A stretch of DNA of 32,634 nt, from positions 1 to 32,634 of the forward strand of contig CAZVZK010000109.1 in NCBI GenBank assembly GCA_964630925.1. The letters are read 5' to 3'. A model generated the notes under the pieces. That model saw only the letters and a list, made by a program, of their open reading frames with translations. It was not told the DNA's origin and did no database searches. The translations under genes were made by a program, and so were the position numbers. The DNA comes from RGDT01 sp964630925 (GTDB lineage: Bacteria > Planctomycetota > Planctomycetia > Gemmatales > Gemmataceae). Below, one piece after another: positions 1 through 8,996 of this stretch (position 1 is the stretch's first letter; the number at the start of each line of letters is the position of its first letter).

Positions 1-3000
1 CGTCCACCGCCGTGGAGTTCACGAGGCGGTACACCTCGTTCTTGCGCTGCTCCACGTCCCCGCCGTCGAGACGCGAGATCAACGCCTCCACCACCTCCAG
101 GTCGTTCTTGCCGCCGGCCACGATGACGCTGTTGGTCCGCTGGTCCACCGCGATCCGCAGGTCGATCAGCGGCGTGCCCTCTGGCGTGATCCCGCTCAGC
201 GTGAAGATCAGCGGACGCAGCCCCCCCGCCCCGCCCAGGGCCCCGCCGCCCAGGGCCCCGCCTAGGGCGCCGCCCAGCGCCCCGCCGCCCTGGAAGCCGC
301 CGCCCTGCGTGCCGGCCTGGCCGGTGCCGAGGAAGAGCTGCTGGAGCATCTGCCCCATGAGGGTGGCGTCGGCCTTCTTCAGGGGGAAGATGTTGACCTC
401 GGCGCGGTAGGAGGGGATCGTGTCGAGCTGCTGGATCAGGGTCAGGACCAGGTCCATCGCCTTCGCCGGCGCGCTGACGATGATCTGGTTGGTGCGGGTG
501 TCCGGCGTCAGCCGGATGTCGTCCAGCCACCCCGTCTCCACCGACACCCCCTTCGGCCCGATGAACTTCAGGGACATCGCCTTGTTGTTCACCCCCCCCG
601 AGGTGTAGCTCACGCCCGCCGACGACGCGCCCAGCGCACCCGCCGCGCCGCCGAGCGCCCCGCCGAGGGCGCCGCCCAGGGCCCCGCCGGGGCGGCCCTG
701 CACGCCGCCGCCCTGGCCGAGGGCGCCGCCCCCTTGGCCCAGTGCGCCGCCCCCTTGGCCCAGTGCGCCGCCGCCCTGCCCGAGGGCTCCGCCGCCCTGG
801 CCCAGTGCGCCACCGCCGCCGGGGACGATGCCGGCCCCGCCGCCGGCCTGGGTCTGGATGACGCCCTGCTGGATGGCGCGGATGATGAGCGCGCTCAGCT
901 CGTCCGCCAGCGCGTTCTTCACCTGCACGATCCGCAGCTCGTTCTCAGAGGCGGGCACGGTGTTGTCCATGCGCCAGATGAGCGACTCGATCTCCTCCAG
1001 GTCCGCCGGGCCGGCCTGCACGAACAGCGTGTTGGTGCCGTCGTCCCAGGTCAGGCGGACCTGGTGGTTAGCGGCGCTCTCGCCGGGGTAGCGCGTCGCC
1101 CAGAACGACGTGATCACCTGGCCGATGCGGGCGGCAGACGCCTTCTTCATCGGGAACGCCTTCGCCTTCGAATCCGCCGCGTTCGGCTTGTCGAGCTGAT
1201 CGATGCGCTCCTTCACGTCCTTCATCCGCGCCGCCGGTGCGGCCACGATGATGGCGTTGAAGCGAGGGATCGGCAGCAGGACGACGCTCGACAACTGCTG
1301 GATCGCCGTCTGCTGGCCGCCGCCGCCCTCGGCCGGGGCGATGGTCGGGGCGGGCTGCGACGACAGGCGCGTCCCCGACGGGCCGAGGACCACCCGGCGG
1401 AACAGTTCCGTCAGGTACGCCGCCACGTTCGTCGCGTCGGCGTTCTTCATCTCGACCATCTCGATCTGCAGCTCGGCCTCGGCGGCGATCTTCTGGAGCT
1501 GGGCGATGATCTCCAGGATGGCCTGGAGGTCGGCCTCGTTGTCGGCGCGGATCACGACGGCGCCGAGGGTCGGCAGCGTGTCGATGGTCACGGTCGCGCG
1601 GGGGGCCCTGACGGTGCCCTCGGGCAGCTTCTCGTCCTTCTTCTCGTCCTTCTTGGGGTCTTTCTTGTCGTCGTCCGCCTGCATGAAGCGGGCGGGGACG
1701 ATGCCGGCCGAGGTGTGCGTCGAGGTGTGAGCCGAGGCGTGCGTCGCGTTGCCCTGGGCGGGCGCCCCGCCCTCGCGGGCGGGGACACCATTCACTGCCG
1801 TGATGCGGATGCCTGTGTTGCCGGTGCCGCTGTTGCTGTTGATGTCGCCGCGGGCTTCGTCATGCTGAGGGTCGTAGAAGGTGGCCGCACTGCGAGGGTC
1901 ATCCGTGACCCGTTGTGCGAAAAAATCCGGGCCCCTCGGCTTCTCTTCCAGCATCCCGAGGGCCCTGCCGCCTCCCCGCCCGCCTCCCCCCGTCCCTCGG
2001 AACCCTCCGCCCCCCATGCCGGGGGCGCCGCCGCCGGCGCCGCGGAACCCGCCTCCACCGGGGAATGTCCCGCCTCCGGGGAAGGTGCCCCCACCGGGGA
2101 AGGTGCCGCCGCCCGGGAAGGTGCCGCCGCCGGGGAAGGTGCCGGGCATCCCGCCGCCCTGGCCGGTGAACCCGCCGCCCTGGCCGGTGAACCCACCCTG
2201 CTGGCCGCGGAAGCCGCCCTGGCCTCGGGCGCTGGTGCGGCCCTGCATGGCGTCCACGACCTGCTGCACCAGGGCCGGGTCGATGCCCTTGAGCGGCACG
2301 AGCCGGATACGCCGGGTCGAGTCCTTGGCCGCCTCGTCCATGTCCTCGACGAGCTTCTTGATGTCCTTGAACATCGTCTCGGAGCAGGCGACGATCAGCC
2401 GGTTGGTGCGGTCATCGACGCCCACGGAGAGCGTGGGGCCGCTGGAGCGTGGGGCCGCCGCCGCGCCGCCGCCGAGTGCCCCGCCGCCGAGGCCGCCGAA
2501 CGGTCCGAAGCTCTGTACGGGTTGCGTCGTCGTGCCGCTGGTCGTCTGCTGGCGGTACACGTCCATGAGGATGCTGCGCACCTCGCTGGCGCTGGCGTAC
2601 TTGAGCGTCAGGACGAAGGTGCGGTTCAGCGAGCGGGCGTCCTCGCTGTCGTCCTCGATGGCCTTGGCCAGGAGCTTCTTGATGCCGAGCATGTCGAGGG
2701 GCGTGGCCTTGACGAGGAGCGAGTTGGTCGCCGGGTACGCCACCACGCGGATGCGGCCGGGCTCGCCGTCGGTGGGTGGCGCCGCGCCGGCGCCGGCGAG
2801 GCTGCCCAGGAGGGCCAGCGGGTTGAAGCCGCCGCCGCCCAGACCGCCGCCACGCATGCCGCCGCCGCCGGGGCCGCCCGGACGGGCGCTGCCGTTGAAC
2901 ACCTCGTCGAGGGCGCGGGCCGCGTCCGTGGCGCTGGCGTTCTTCAGGCGGATGACCTCGAAATCGCCCTTCCCGGGCGCCTTGGTATACAGCGTGATCA

Positions 3001-4837
3001 GCCGCTGCATCAGCTCCATCGCCTTGGGGTCGTCGGTCGAGAGCAGCAGGCGGTCGCCGGAGGCGAAGATGCGGATCGGCTTGTCGGCGCTGCCGGGCCG
3101 GTCGTCCTTCTTCGCGTCCTTCTCCTTCTTGTCCTGCGGGTCGACGAAGTCCTCGTCGGGCCTGGCGCTGACCGGCAGGGCCGCCGGGGCGCCGGTCTTG
3201 CTGCCCTTCAGCTCCTTGGGGTCCTTGAGCTTGTCCTTGTCCTTCTCCTCCTCCTTCTTCTTCGGCTTCTCGTCCTCGCGGAGGCGCTCCGGCGTCACGA
3301 CGGTGATGGGGTTCTTCCGCAGCTTCTCGACCAGCCGGGCCAGCTCCTCGGCCATCAGCGGGGCGCCGCCGGGCAGGGTGATGGTCCGCGTCGTGCTGCC
3401 CTCGACGCCGCCGCCGCCCTTGATCGTGTTGACGATCTCCCTGGCGAGCTTGATCTGCTCCGCCGTGCCGCGCAGCAGGACGGCGTTCTTGTCGGGCAGG
3501 GCCTCGGCGTAGGGGCCGCCCTTGGCCGTGTCGCCCAGGGTGGCGCCGATGGTCTTGACGATGGCCGCCGGGTCGTTGTCGCCGACATCGACCGTCTCGT
3601 TCTTGACGATGTCGCCCTTGTCGTCCGGGTTGAGCAGCTCGATCTCGAGCTGGTCCTGCGGGACGGCGTAGATCACCAGGGCGCTCGTCCCGGCCACGGT
3701 GATGTTGGCGCTGGGGAACTTGGCCGCCAGCGTCTTCTGCATGGCATCGGCGGTGCCGGTCGGGACCGTGAGACGCTTGATGAACGCCCGGCCCTTGAGG
3801 ATCTCTTTGTCGCTCGGCTTGACCTTCCTGTCCATCTTCTTGAGGAGCGCCTCGCCCTCGCCCACCTTGTCGGCGGGGCCGGTGACCGTCACCGACTGGC
3901 TCTCGTCGTCGCTGGTGATGTAGTGGATACGCTTGGTGTCGATGGCCGGCGTGGCCGGGCGCTCACGCGGCGGGCCTCCGCCGGGGCCGCCGCCGGCGGG
4001 CCGCTCGACGACGATCTTCGACGTGTCGCCCATCTGGGCCTTCAGCCGCTGCTCAAGCAGCGACGCCTTGACGTACTTGCACTCGTGGGTGTAGCTCTTG
4101 GCCGACGCCTCCGCCTGGTCGGACCGGACGATGTGATCCCTCACCTGGCGCAGGCTGCCGGCGGTGTCGGTCAGCATCAGCGAGTTGGACGACTCGAGGA
4201 CCACCACGTCCTTGAACACGCCCATCATGCCCTTGACCTCCGGCGCCATGTCGGCGGCGTTGAGGGTCTTGAGCTTGATGACCGTGACGATCAGCTCGTT
4301 GCGGCCCAGCAGGGGGTCGTCGAGCTTCTCGACCTGGATGTGGCGGAGGGAGGTGGTGGCGATCTTGTCGTCCGCCGGGACCACGATGTAGTTCCGCCCC
4401 CGGTTGAGGAGGTAAAACTTCCTGGCCAGGAGCGACTCGTTGATGATGTCGATCACCTCGGCGAGGGTGAACGTCATCCCCTCGGGAGGCGTGAACGAGA
4501 AGGTGCCGGTGGGCTTGGTGTCGAAGATCACCGGGACGCGGGTCTGCTCGGCGACCCACTTGAACACGCCGGCCCACGGCTTACTGTCCATGGCGAAGGC
4601 GATCTTCTTGTCCGCCGGGGCCTTCGAGACGGGCGGCTTGACGTCGTCTTCCTTCTTCTTCACCGGCGGGGCGATCTTCGCCGCTGGCGGCGCGGCGGTG
4701 GGGATGTGCTGAGCCTGGGCGAAGGCCGCCCAGCTCACCAGTGCGGCCAGGCCGGCGGTCAGCGTCAGGCGGGCGGCTGCCCGCGTCTGCTCGCTGAACG
4801 CCGGTCGGAGCCGGGCTTCGGCGGATTGGCGTCGCAT
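1..4837 (-). CDS. gspD: Oversized type II secretion secretin, N-terminal part (partial, runs off the window start)
   Basis: GspD forms the outer-membrane secretion channel. The frame is open for 1612 codons from ATG 4837 and continues past base 1, so no stop is seen. It starts with a signal-peptide-like segment (about residues 20-42, ending AFAQAQ). An N0/STN-like domain follows (about 60-135), then roughly ten modules of the Secretin_N type. Each has an alternating 'xxLKxAxAxxxAxxL' strand-helix and a 'DxRTNxLIVxA' hairpin, for example near residues 160-215, 750-850, 1145-1200 and 1540-1600. Gly-rich loops separate them (TFPGGG repeats about 899-927, GALGQGG repeats about 1336-1406). A usual GspD is about 650-700 residues with four N domains. 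The C-terminal secretin barrel domain is not in the window, so the assignment rests on N modules and operon context. ATG 4858 is in frame, but 4837 has AGGAA seven bases upstream. It lies 212 bp downstream of gspM2. Confidence 0.85.
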   Translation of the reverse strand, partial: MRRQSAEARLRPAFSEQTRAAARLTLTAGLAALVSWAAFAQAQHIPTAAPPAAKIAPPVKKKEDDVKPPVSKAPADKKIAFAMDSKPWAGVFKWVAEQTRVPVIFDTKPTGTFSFTPPEGMTFTLAEVIDIINESLLARKFYLLNRGRNYIVVPADDKIATTSLRHIQVEKLDDPLLGRNELIVTVIKLKTLNAADMAPEVKGMMGVFKDVVVLESSNSLMLTDTAGSLRQVRDHIVRSDQAEASAKSYTHECKYVKASLLEQRLKAQMGDTSKIVVERPAGGGPGGGPPRERPATPAIDTKRIHYITSDDESQSVTVTGPADKVGEGEALLKKMDRKVKPSDKEILKGRAFIKRLTVPTGTADAMQKTLAAKFPSANITVAGTSALVIYAVPQDQLEIELLNPDDKGDIVKNETVDVGDNDPAAIVKTIGATLGDTAKGGPYAEALPDKNAVLLRGTAEQIKLAREIVNTIKGGGGVEGSTTRTITLPGGAPLMAEELARLVEKLRKNPITVVTPERLREDEKPKKKEEEKDKDKLKDPKELKGSKTGAPAALPVSARPDEDFVDPQDKKEKDAKKDDRPGSADKPIRIFASGDRLLLSTDDPKAMELMQRLITLYTKAPGKGDFEVIRLKNASATDAARALDEVFNGSARPGGPGGGGMRGGGLGGGGFNPLALLGSLAGAGAAPPTDGEPGRIRVVAYPATNSLLVKATPLDMLGIKKLLAKAIEDDSEDARSLNRTFVLTLKYASASEVRSILMDVYRQQTTSGTTTQPVQSFGPFGGLGGGALGGGAAAAPRSSGPTLSVGVDDRTNRLIVACSETMFKDIKKLVEDMDEAAKDSTRRIRLVPLKGIDPALVQQVVDAMQGRTSARGQGGFRGQQGGFTGQGGGFTGQGGGMPGTFPGGGTFPGGGTFPGGGTFPGGGTFPGGGGFRGAGGGAPGMGGGGFRGTGGGGRGGGRALGMLEEKPRGPDFFAQRVTDDPRSAATFYDPQHDEARGDINSNSGTGNTGIRITAVNGVPAREGGAPAQGNATHASAHTSTHTSAGIVPARFMQADDDKKDPKKDEKKDEKLPEGTVRAPRATVTIDTLPTLGAVVIRADNEADLQAILEIIAQLQKIAAEAELQIEMVEMKNADATNVAAYLTELFRRVVLGPSGTRLSSQPAPTIAPAEGGGGQQTAIQQLSSVVLLPIPRFNAIIVAAPAARMKDVKERIDQLDKPNAADSKAKAFPMKKASAARIGQVITSFWATRYPGESAANHQVRLTWDDGTNTLFVQAGPADLEEIESLIWRMDNTVPASENELRIVQVKNALADELSALIIRAIQQGVIQTQAGGGAGIVPGGGGALGQGGGALGQGGGALGQGGGALGQGGGALGQGGGVQGRPGGALGGALGGALGGAAGALGASSAGVSYTSGGVNNKAMSLKFIGPKGVSVETGWLDDIRLTPDTRTNQIIVSAPAKAMDLVLTLIQQLDTIPSYRAEVNIFPLKKADATLMGQMLQQLFLGTGQAGTQGGGFQGGGALGGALGGALGGGALGGAGGLRPLIFTLSGITPEGTPLIDLRIAVDQRTNSVIVAGGKNDLEVVEALISRLDGGDVEQRKNEVYRLVNSTAVD
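620..830 (-). repeat. In-frame GALGQGG tandem repeats in gspD
   Basis: The DNA is a run of near-identical 21-bp units coding GALGQGG (five clear copies), passing into shorter GGALGGAL units, at about residues 1336-1406 of the secretin. The frame stays open throughout. It is a flexible loop between two N modules; similar loops in other secretin N3 domains are disordered. Replication slippage would be expected to change copy number here. Confidence 0.85.
2056..2145 (-). repeat. In-frame TFPGGG tandem repeats in gspD
   Basis: About five copies of an 18-bp unit coding TFPGGG, flanked by GQGGGFTG-type units, at about residues 899-927 of the secretin. It is a second Gly-rich loop between N modules and keeps the reading frame. 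Confidence 0.85.
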
Positions 4838-5049
4838 GGATGGGTTCCTGCGAAACATGGGAAAAATGGGAGGCGGTTGTCCCGCGCCACCCGAGGGCCT
4901 TCTCGCCCCCGGCGCACGCTGGCCAGCCCGCACTGGTACCCCTGGTATCTTCGATTCTATCGGCAGATCCCGCACCGCGATTCAAGAAATCCACACACGC
5001 GGCGGATTCCTGCTCAAGAAATGGCCAGGGCGGAAGACCTGGGCAATCC
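4838..5049 (-). other. Intergenic spacer between gspM2 and gspD
   Basis: This is the longest gap inside the T2SS operon (212 bp); the other junctions are 4-base overlaps or gaps under 20 bp. On the minus strand there is a TAGAAT hexamer resembling a -10 box near 4955, but no good -35 at proper spacing. No hairpin with a T run was seen. It could hold a separate promoter for the large gspD gene; this is weak. Confidence 0.3.
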
Positions 5050-6252
5050 TCACCCCTTCTTGAACCCCAGCTTCTTCGCCTCCGTGGCCGACATCGGGCT
5101 CTTCCAGACCTCATCCATGAAGTCGCCCACCCTGGCCCGGAAGAACTCCACCTTGCCGTTCTTCGCCGCCTCGAAGATCATCTGCTCGGCGTCGATGTAA
5201 TGCACCTTGCCGTCCAGCATCGACTTCTCGTTCTCGTCCGCGATCTGGAAGGTCTTGTACAGGCGCAGATCCACCTTGATCTCCTCGCCCTGGCCCTGCG
5301 CCTGGTCGTACAGCGTCGCCTCCCAGCGCCCCTTGCCCTGGTTGTACGCCAGCATCGTCACCTTCACGTACTGCAGCACCTCCAGCCGCTCCTTCTCGCT
5401 CGGGCCGGGGTCCTTGGGCTTCTCCTTGGGCTTCTCCCTGGGCTTCTCCTTCACCGGCGGCTTCGGCTCCGGCGGCGGGTCCTTCATGCCCGTGAACAGG
5501 CTGTGGTTCTTCAGGACGAGGTAATCCCGCTTGGCCTCCGAGAGCACCTTGGGGGGATAGGGGAGCTGGGTGGGCTTGAGCGCCGTCCGCTTCTCTCCGG
5601 CCTCCATGCGCATGGCCTCGACGGTGGCGGAGAAGACGAGGGAGCTGGGGTCGGGCTCCTTGCGTCCCTCGGGCTTGGCGACGGAGACGGAGAAGTCCTT
5701 GACGACGTGGAGGAGGTTCTCCGAGTGGAAGTCGCGCAGGGCGCGGTAGACGGCCTCCTGCGGGCCCTTGGCCGACACGCCGAACACCAGACGCTCGAAG
5801 GGCGGCGCCTCCTGCTTCTTGCCCATGCCCACGGGGCCGCCCCCGGCCTTGGGCGCCTGCCTCACCTTGATCTCGATCGTCTCCTGCCGGAACCCCGCCT
5901 TCCGCAGCAGCTCGTGCAGGTACGCGTCGTACGCCGACCGCAGGTTGGCCAGGTGGACCGCCTTGCGGTCGGCCACGGGCATGTACTGCTTGCCGTCGAT
6001 GACCGGGTCGCTCCTGGGGAGGCTCAGCTTCTGGGCGAGGACGAGGCGCGGGTTGAGCTTCGTGACGTGGTCGTTCTTCTTGACCTGGGCGTTGTAGTCG
6101 TTCTGGAGGTTGGCCAGCTCCTCCTCGGCCTTCCTCTTCTCCGACCACGCCTCGTCCAGCGGCGCCCACACGAAGGCGTAGCCGACGAACAGCACCAGGA
6201 GGCCCGCCGCCCCCAGGCCCACGTACATCAGGAATCGCTCGCGACCCGTCAT
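5050..6252 (-). CDS. gspM: GspM/PilO-like T2SS inner-membrane platform protein, copy 2
   Basis: 400 residues. It has a short cytoplasmic N-terminus, one membrane helix (about 8-30), a coiled-coil stretch (about 32-65), then a periplasmic region. This is the bitopic plan of GspM/PilO, which with GspL links the ATPase to the pseudopilus. It is much longer than a usual GspM (about 160 residues). Residues 1-222 are identical to copy 1 upstream (6270-7472); the DNA differs at a single synonymous base (codon 3, GGT against GGC). From residue 223 on the copies diverge clearly, with a Pro/Lys-rich linker (repeats of KEKP type, about 262-285) where copy 1 has a different insert. The C-terminal domain starts after a 'KNHSLFTG' motif, which recalls GspC/PilP-type domains, but that is only a resemblance. 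It lies 17 bp downstream of copy 1. Confidence 0.7.
   Translation of the reverse strand: MTGRERFLMYVGLGAAGLLVLFVGYAFVWAPLDEAWSEKRKAEEELANLQNDYNAQVKKNDHVTKLNPRLVLAQKLSLPRSDPVIDGKQYMPVADRKAVHLANLRSAYDAYLHELLRKAGFRQETIEIKVRQAPKAGGGPVGMGKKQEAPPFERLVFGVSAKGPQEAVYRALRDFHSENLLHVVKDFSVSVAKPEGRKEPDPSSLVFSATVEAMRMEAGEKRTALKPTQLPYPPKVLSEAKRDYLVLKNHSLFTGMKDPPPEPKPPVKEKPREKPKEKPKDPGPSEKERLEVLQYVKVTMLAYNQGKGRWEATLYDQAQGQGEEIKVDLRLYKTFQIADENEKSMLDGKVHYIDAEQMIFEAAKNGKVEFFRARVGDFMDEVWKSPMSATEAKKLGFKKG
5586..6243. repeat. 658-bp perfect direct repeat, copy in gspM2
   Basis: Base-for-base identical to 6806-7463 (offset 1220). It covers codons 4-222 of gspM2 plus the first base of codon 223. At the gene-start side a single mismatch at 6244/7464 is followed by the shared start codon, after which similarity stops. 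Confidence 0.95.
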
Positions 6253-6269
6253 TGGCTGCCCCCGCTACG

Positions 6270-7472
6270 TCATCCCAGCTTGATCCCAAGCTCCCTCGCG
6301 TCCGCCGCGCTGATCGGGCTCTTCCAGACCGAGTCGAGGAAGTCCCCCACCTTCGCGCGGAAGTACTGCACCTTCCCGTCCTTCACCGCCTCGAAGATCA
6401 TCTGCTCGGCGTTGATGAAGTGGACCCTGCCGTCCAGCATCGGCTTCTCGTTCTCGTCCGCGATCTGGAAGCGCTGGTACACCCGCATGTCGATCTTGAT
6501 CTCCTCGCCCTGGCCCTGCGCCTGGTCGTACAGCGACGCCTCCCAGCGCCCGCGCCCCTGGTTGTACGCCAGCATCGTCACCTTCACGTGCTGCAGGACG
6601 GCGAGACGCTCCTCCTCGCCCGGCCCGCTATACCGCGGGATGGACGGCCCGTCGTTGAGGATCCTCGGCATGTGGAGGGTGTCCTTCGGCTTCGGGGCCT
6701 CCTTCATGCCGGTGAACAGGCTGTGGTTCTTCAGGACGAGGTAGTCGCGCTTCGCCTCCGACAGGACCCTGGGGGGGTGGGGGAGCTTCGCCGGCCTCAG
6801 CTCGCTCCGCTTCTCTCCGGCCTCCATGCGCATGGCCTCGACGGTGGCGGAGAAGACGAGGGAGCTGGGGTCGGGCTCCTTGCGTCCCTCGGGCTTGGCG
6901 ACGGAGACGGAGAAGTCCTTGACGACGTGGAGGAGGTTCTCCGAGTGGAAGTCGCGCAGGGCGCGGTAGACGGCCTCCTGCGGGCCCTTGGCCGACACGC
7001 CGAACACCAGACGCTCGAAGGGCGGCGCCTCCTGCTTCTTGCCCATGCCCACGGGGCCGCCCCCGGCCTTGGGCGCCTGCCTCACCTTGATCTCGATCGT
7101 CTCCTGCCGGAACCCCGCCTTCCGCAGCAGCTCGTGCAGGTACGCGTCGTACGCCGACCGCAGGTTGGCCAGGTGGACCGCCTTGCGGTCGGCCACGGGC
7201 ATGTACTGCTTGCCGTCGATGACCGGGTCGCTCCTGGGGAGGCTCAGCTTCTGGGCGAGGACGAGGCGCGGGTTGAGCTTCGTGACGTGGTCGTTCTTCT
7301 TGACCTGGGCGTTGTAGTCGTTCTGGAGGTTGGCCAGCTCCTCCTCGGCCTTCCTCTTCTCCGACCACGCCTCGTCCAGCGGCGCCCACACGAAGGCGTA
7401 GCCGACGAACAGCACCAGGAGGCCCGCCGCCCCCAGGCCCACGTACATCAGGAATCGCTCGCGGCCCGTCAT
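6270..7472 (-). CDS. gspM: GspM/PilO-like T2SS inner-membrane platform protein, copy 1
   Basis: 400 residues, the same length and plan as the following copy: one membrane helix near the N-terminus, a coiled coil, a periplasmic domain with a Gly/Lys loop (about 137-148), then a second domain after 'KNHSLFTG'. It follows gspL by 16 bp, the usual gspL-gspM order, which is the main reason for the name; sequence similarity to classical GspM cannot be judged by eye. The C-terminal half (from residue 223) differs from copy 2, including a short linker with DTLHMPRIL in place of the KEKP run. ATG 7472 has a G-rich ribosome-binding stretch upstream. Confidence 0.7.
   Translation of the reverse strand: MTGRERFLMYVGLGAAGLLVLFVGYAFVWAPLDEAWSEKRKAEEELANLQNDYNAQVKKNDHVTKLNPRLVLAQKLSLPRSDPVIDGKQYMPVADRKAVHLANLRSAYDAYLHELLRKAGFRQETIEIKVRQAPKAGGGPVGMGKKQEAPPFERLVFGVSAKGPQEAVYRALRDFHSENLLHVVKDFSVSVAKPEGRKEPDPSSLVFSATVEAMRMEAGEKRSELRPAKLPHPPRVLSEAKRDYLVLKNHSLFTGMKEAPKPKDTLHMPRILNDGPSIPRYSGPGEEERLAVLQHVKVTMLAYNQGRGRWEASLYDQAQGQGEEIKIDMRVYQRFQIADENEKPMLDGRVHFINAEQMIFEAVKDGKVQYFRAKVGDFLDSVWKSPISAADARELGIKLG
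6806..7463. repeat. 658-bp perfect direct repeat, copy in gspM1
   Basis: Partner of 5586-6243. All positions were compared line by line and no difference was found inside the block. The flanking coding DNA (6270-6805 against 5050-5585) is clearly diverged. Confidence 0.95.
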
Positions 7473-7488
7473 GGCATCCCCCCGCCGC

Positions 7489-8982
7489 TCACTTGGCCTT
7501 CGTCTTCTTCTTCGGGATCGACGGGTCCTCGATGACCCCGGTGAAGGACGACGGGGCGCGCCGCTCCAACTGCACCGTCAGGACGAAGGTCTTGTCCTCG
7601 TGCTTCGACTGGGCGTTGTTGATCTGGTAGTGCCCGTCCTTCGCGAACTGCGTCGAGAACGCCTCGTAGGCCGCACGCCGCGCCTCCGGCGTCTTGCCCA
7701 GGAGCGTGCCGGCGATCGAGAGCTGGGCGATGAAGCGCGAGCCGGAACGGGGGAGCGGCAGGGCCGAGATCGACGTGACGCGCAGGGCCTTCAGGTCGGC
7801 CCGCTTCGCCAGGTCGTAGATCTCATCAAGCCACACCGGGTTGTCCCACTCGTCCAGCTCCTTGAAGGTCTTCCCCGCCGCCTTCGCCTTGTTCAGCTTC
7901 TCCTCGATCTCCTCGCGCTGGTGGTTCAGGTCCTTCGTCGCGGCCTGGGCCGACGAGATCAAGAACTGCCCCGCCGTGAAAAGCGCCACCAGGATGCCCA
8001 CGAGGAGCACGGCGGCGATCCGCAGCCGGGCGAAGTTGGGGTTGGTGGCCTGCCTGGGCTGGCGCGGCGAGACGAAGTTGATCGGGAACTCGCGTGTCGT
8101 GCGCAGCTGCAGCAGGCCGAGCGGGCCGGCGAACAGCCCGCGGTTGCCGGCGGGGAGGCCGGGCACGTCGGAGCCGGCGAACGGGTCGAAGGTGTGGACG
8201 GGGATCTCGCCGCCCACCAGCTCGCCGATCCGCTCACGCAGCTCGCCGGCGCCCTTGCCGCCCAAATAGATCGCCGCCACGGGGTTCCCGGGGTGCGTCC
8301 CGTTGTGGACGCTCAGGTGCATCTTCAACGCCGACGCCAGGCCGGGGCCGTTGGGGAACGACCGCGCCAGGAGGAACTGGTCGCCCTTGATGATGGCCGC
8401 CTCGGCCTGCTTCTCCCCGACGAGGAGGAAGCAGATGACCCCGTCCGCCGGCACGGGGGCAGGGGTGACCACCGTCGTCCCCATCACCTTGCGCAGGTTG
8501 GCCATCACGCCGATCAGCCGCGGCAGGGCGGCGGCCATCTTCAGCCCGGCCGCCTGGCACACCTTCTGGTAGCCTTCGAAGTGCTTCTTGCGGAGGGCGA
8601 CGACGGCGGCCTTCTTCTCCGGGTCGTCGGGCTTCGACCGGCTGAAATAGTCGATGATGAGGTCGTCCGGGTTGTCGGCCATCTCCTTGATGGCCTGGAA
8701 GCGGACGACGGCCGGCTCCTCGGTCTCCGGGACGGCGGGGAAGCGGATCTCCTTGACGGTGACCTGGTCGCGCGGGACCGCCACCACCACAGGCGCGGCG
8801 GAGATGCCCGCGGCCTTGAGGCGGTCACGCAGACGCGCGCCGGTGCGCTCGGGGTCGGCGAACGGCGGCTCGTCCTCGGACCAGGTCAGCGCCTTCTCCA
8901 CGTCCACGCCGCCGCCTCGCAGCCGCCCGACGACGAGGAAGGCCTGGTTGTTGTCCCAGTCGATGGCGATCATGCGCGTCAC
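7489..8982 (-). CDS. gspL: GspL-like T2SS platform protein (PilM-PilN type fusion)
   Basis: 497 residues. The N-terminal 280 residues have an actin-like/PilM pattern: MIAIDWDNNQA near the start, then 'VVVAVPRDQVTVKEIRFP' and 'EEPAVVRFQAIKEM', as in PilM/GspL cytoplasmic domains that bind the secretion ATPase. A membrane helix follows (about 322-343), then a coiled coil (about 346-380) and a ferredoxin-like periplasmic domain (about 385-480), as in PilN. GspL of proteobacteria has the same overall order. The start is GTG 8982, preceded by AGGGGGG at good spacing; ATG 8973 has no such site. It sits 14 bp after gspK and 16 bp before gspM1. Its role is to anchor the cytoplasmic ATPase to the membrane platform. 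Confidence 0.85.
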   Translation of the reverse strand: MTRMIAIDWDNNQAFLVVGRLRGGGVDVEKALTWSEDEPPFADPERTGARLRDRLKAAGISAAPVVVAVPRDQVTVKEIRFPAVPETEEPAVVRFQAIKEMADNPDDLIIDYFSRSKPDDPEKKAAVVALRKKHFEGYQKVCQAAGLKMAAALPRLIGVMANLRKVMGTTVVTPAPVPADGVICFLLVGEKQAEAAIIKGDQFLLARSFPNGPGLASALKMHLSVHNGTHPGNPVAAIYLGGKGAGELRERIGELVGGEIPVHTFDPFAGSDVPGLPAGNRGLFAGPLGLLQLRTTREFPINFVSPRQPRQATNPNFARLRIAAVLLVGILVALFTAGQFLISSAQAATKDLNHQREEIEEKLNKAKAAGKTFKELDEWDNPVWLDEIYDLAKRADLKALRVTSISALPLPRSGSRFIAQLSIAGTLLGKTPEARRAAYEAFSTQFAKDGHYQINNAQSKHEDKTFVLTVQLERRAPSSFTGVIEDPSIPKKKTKAK

Positions 8983-8996
8983 GGATCAGGCCCCCC

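Noticed and set aside
620..830. Tandem 21-bp repeats as a possible iteron origin or CRISPR
   Set aside because: They code an in-frame GALGQGG loop of the secretin with codon-level variation.
734..5200. A very long plus-strand open frame (1488 codons) opposite gspD
   Set aside because: It is rich in Arg, Ala, Leu, His and Asp without domains, and mirrors the codon structure of the secretin gene on the other strand, as high GC often produces.
5586..7463. The 658-bp direct repeat as a transposon or insertion sequence
   Set aside because: It lies wholly within coding frames, has no terminal inverted repeats or transposase, and starts at the gene start.
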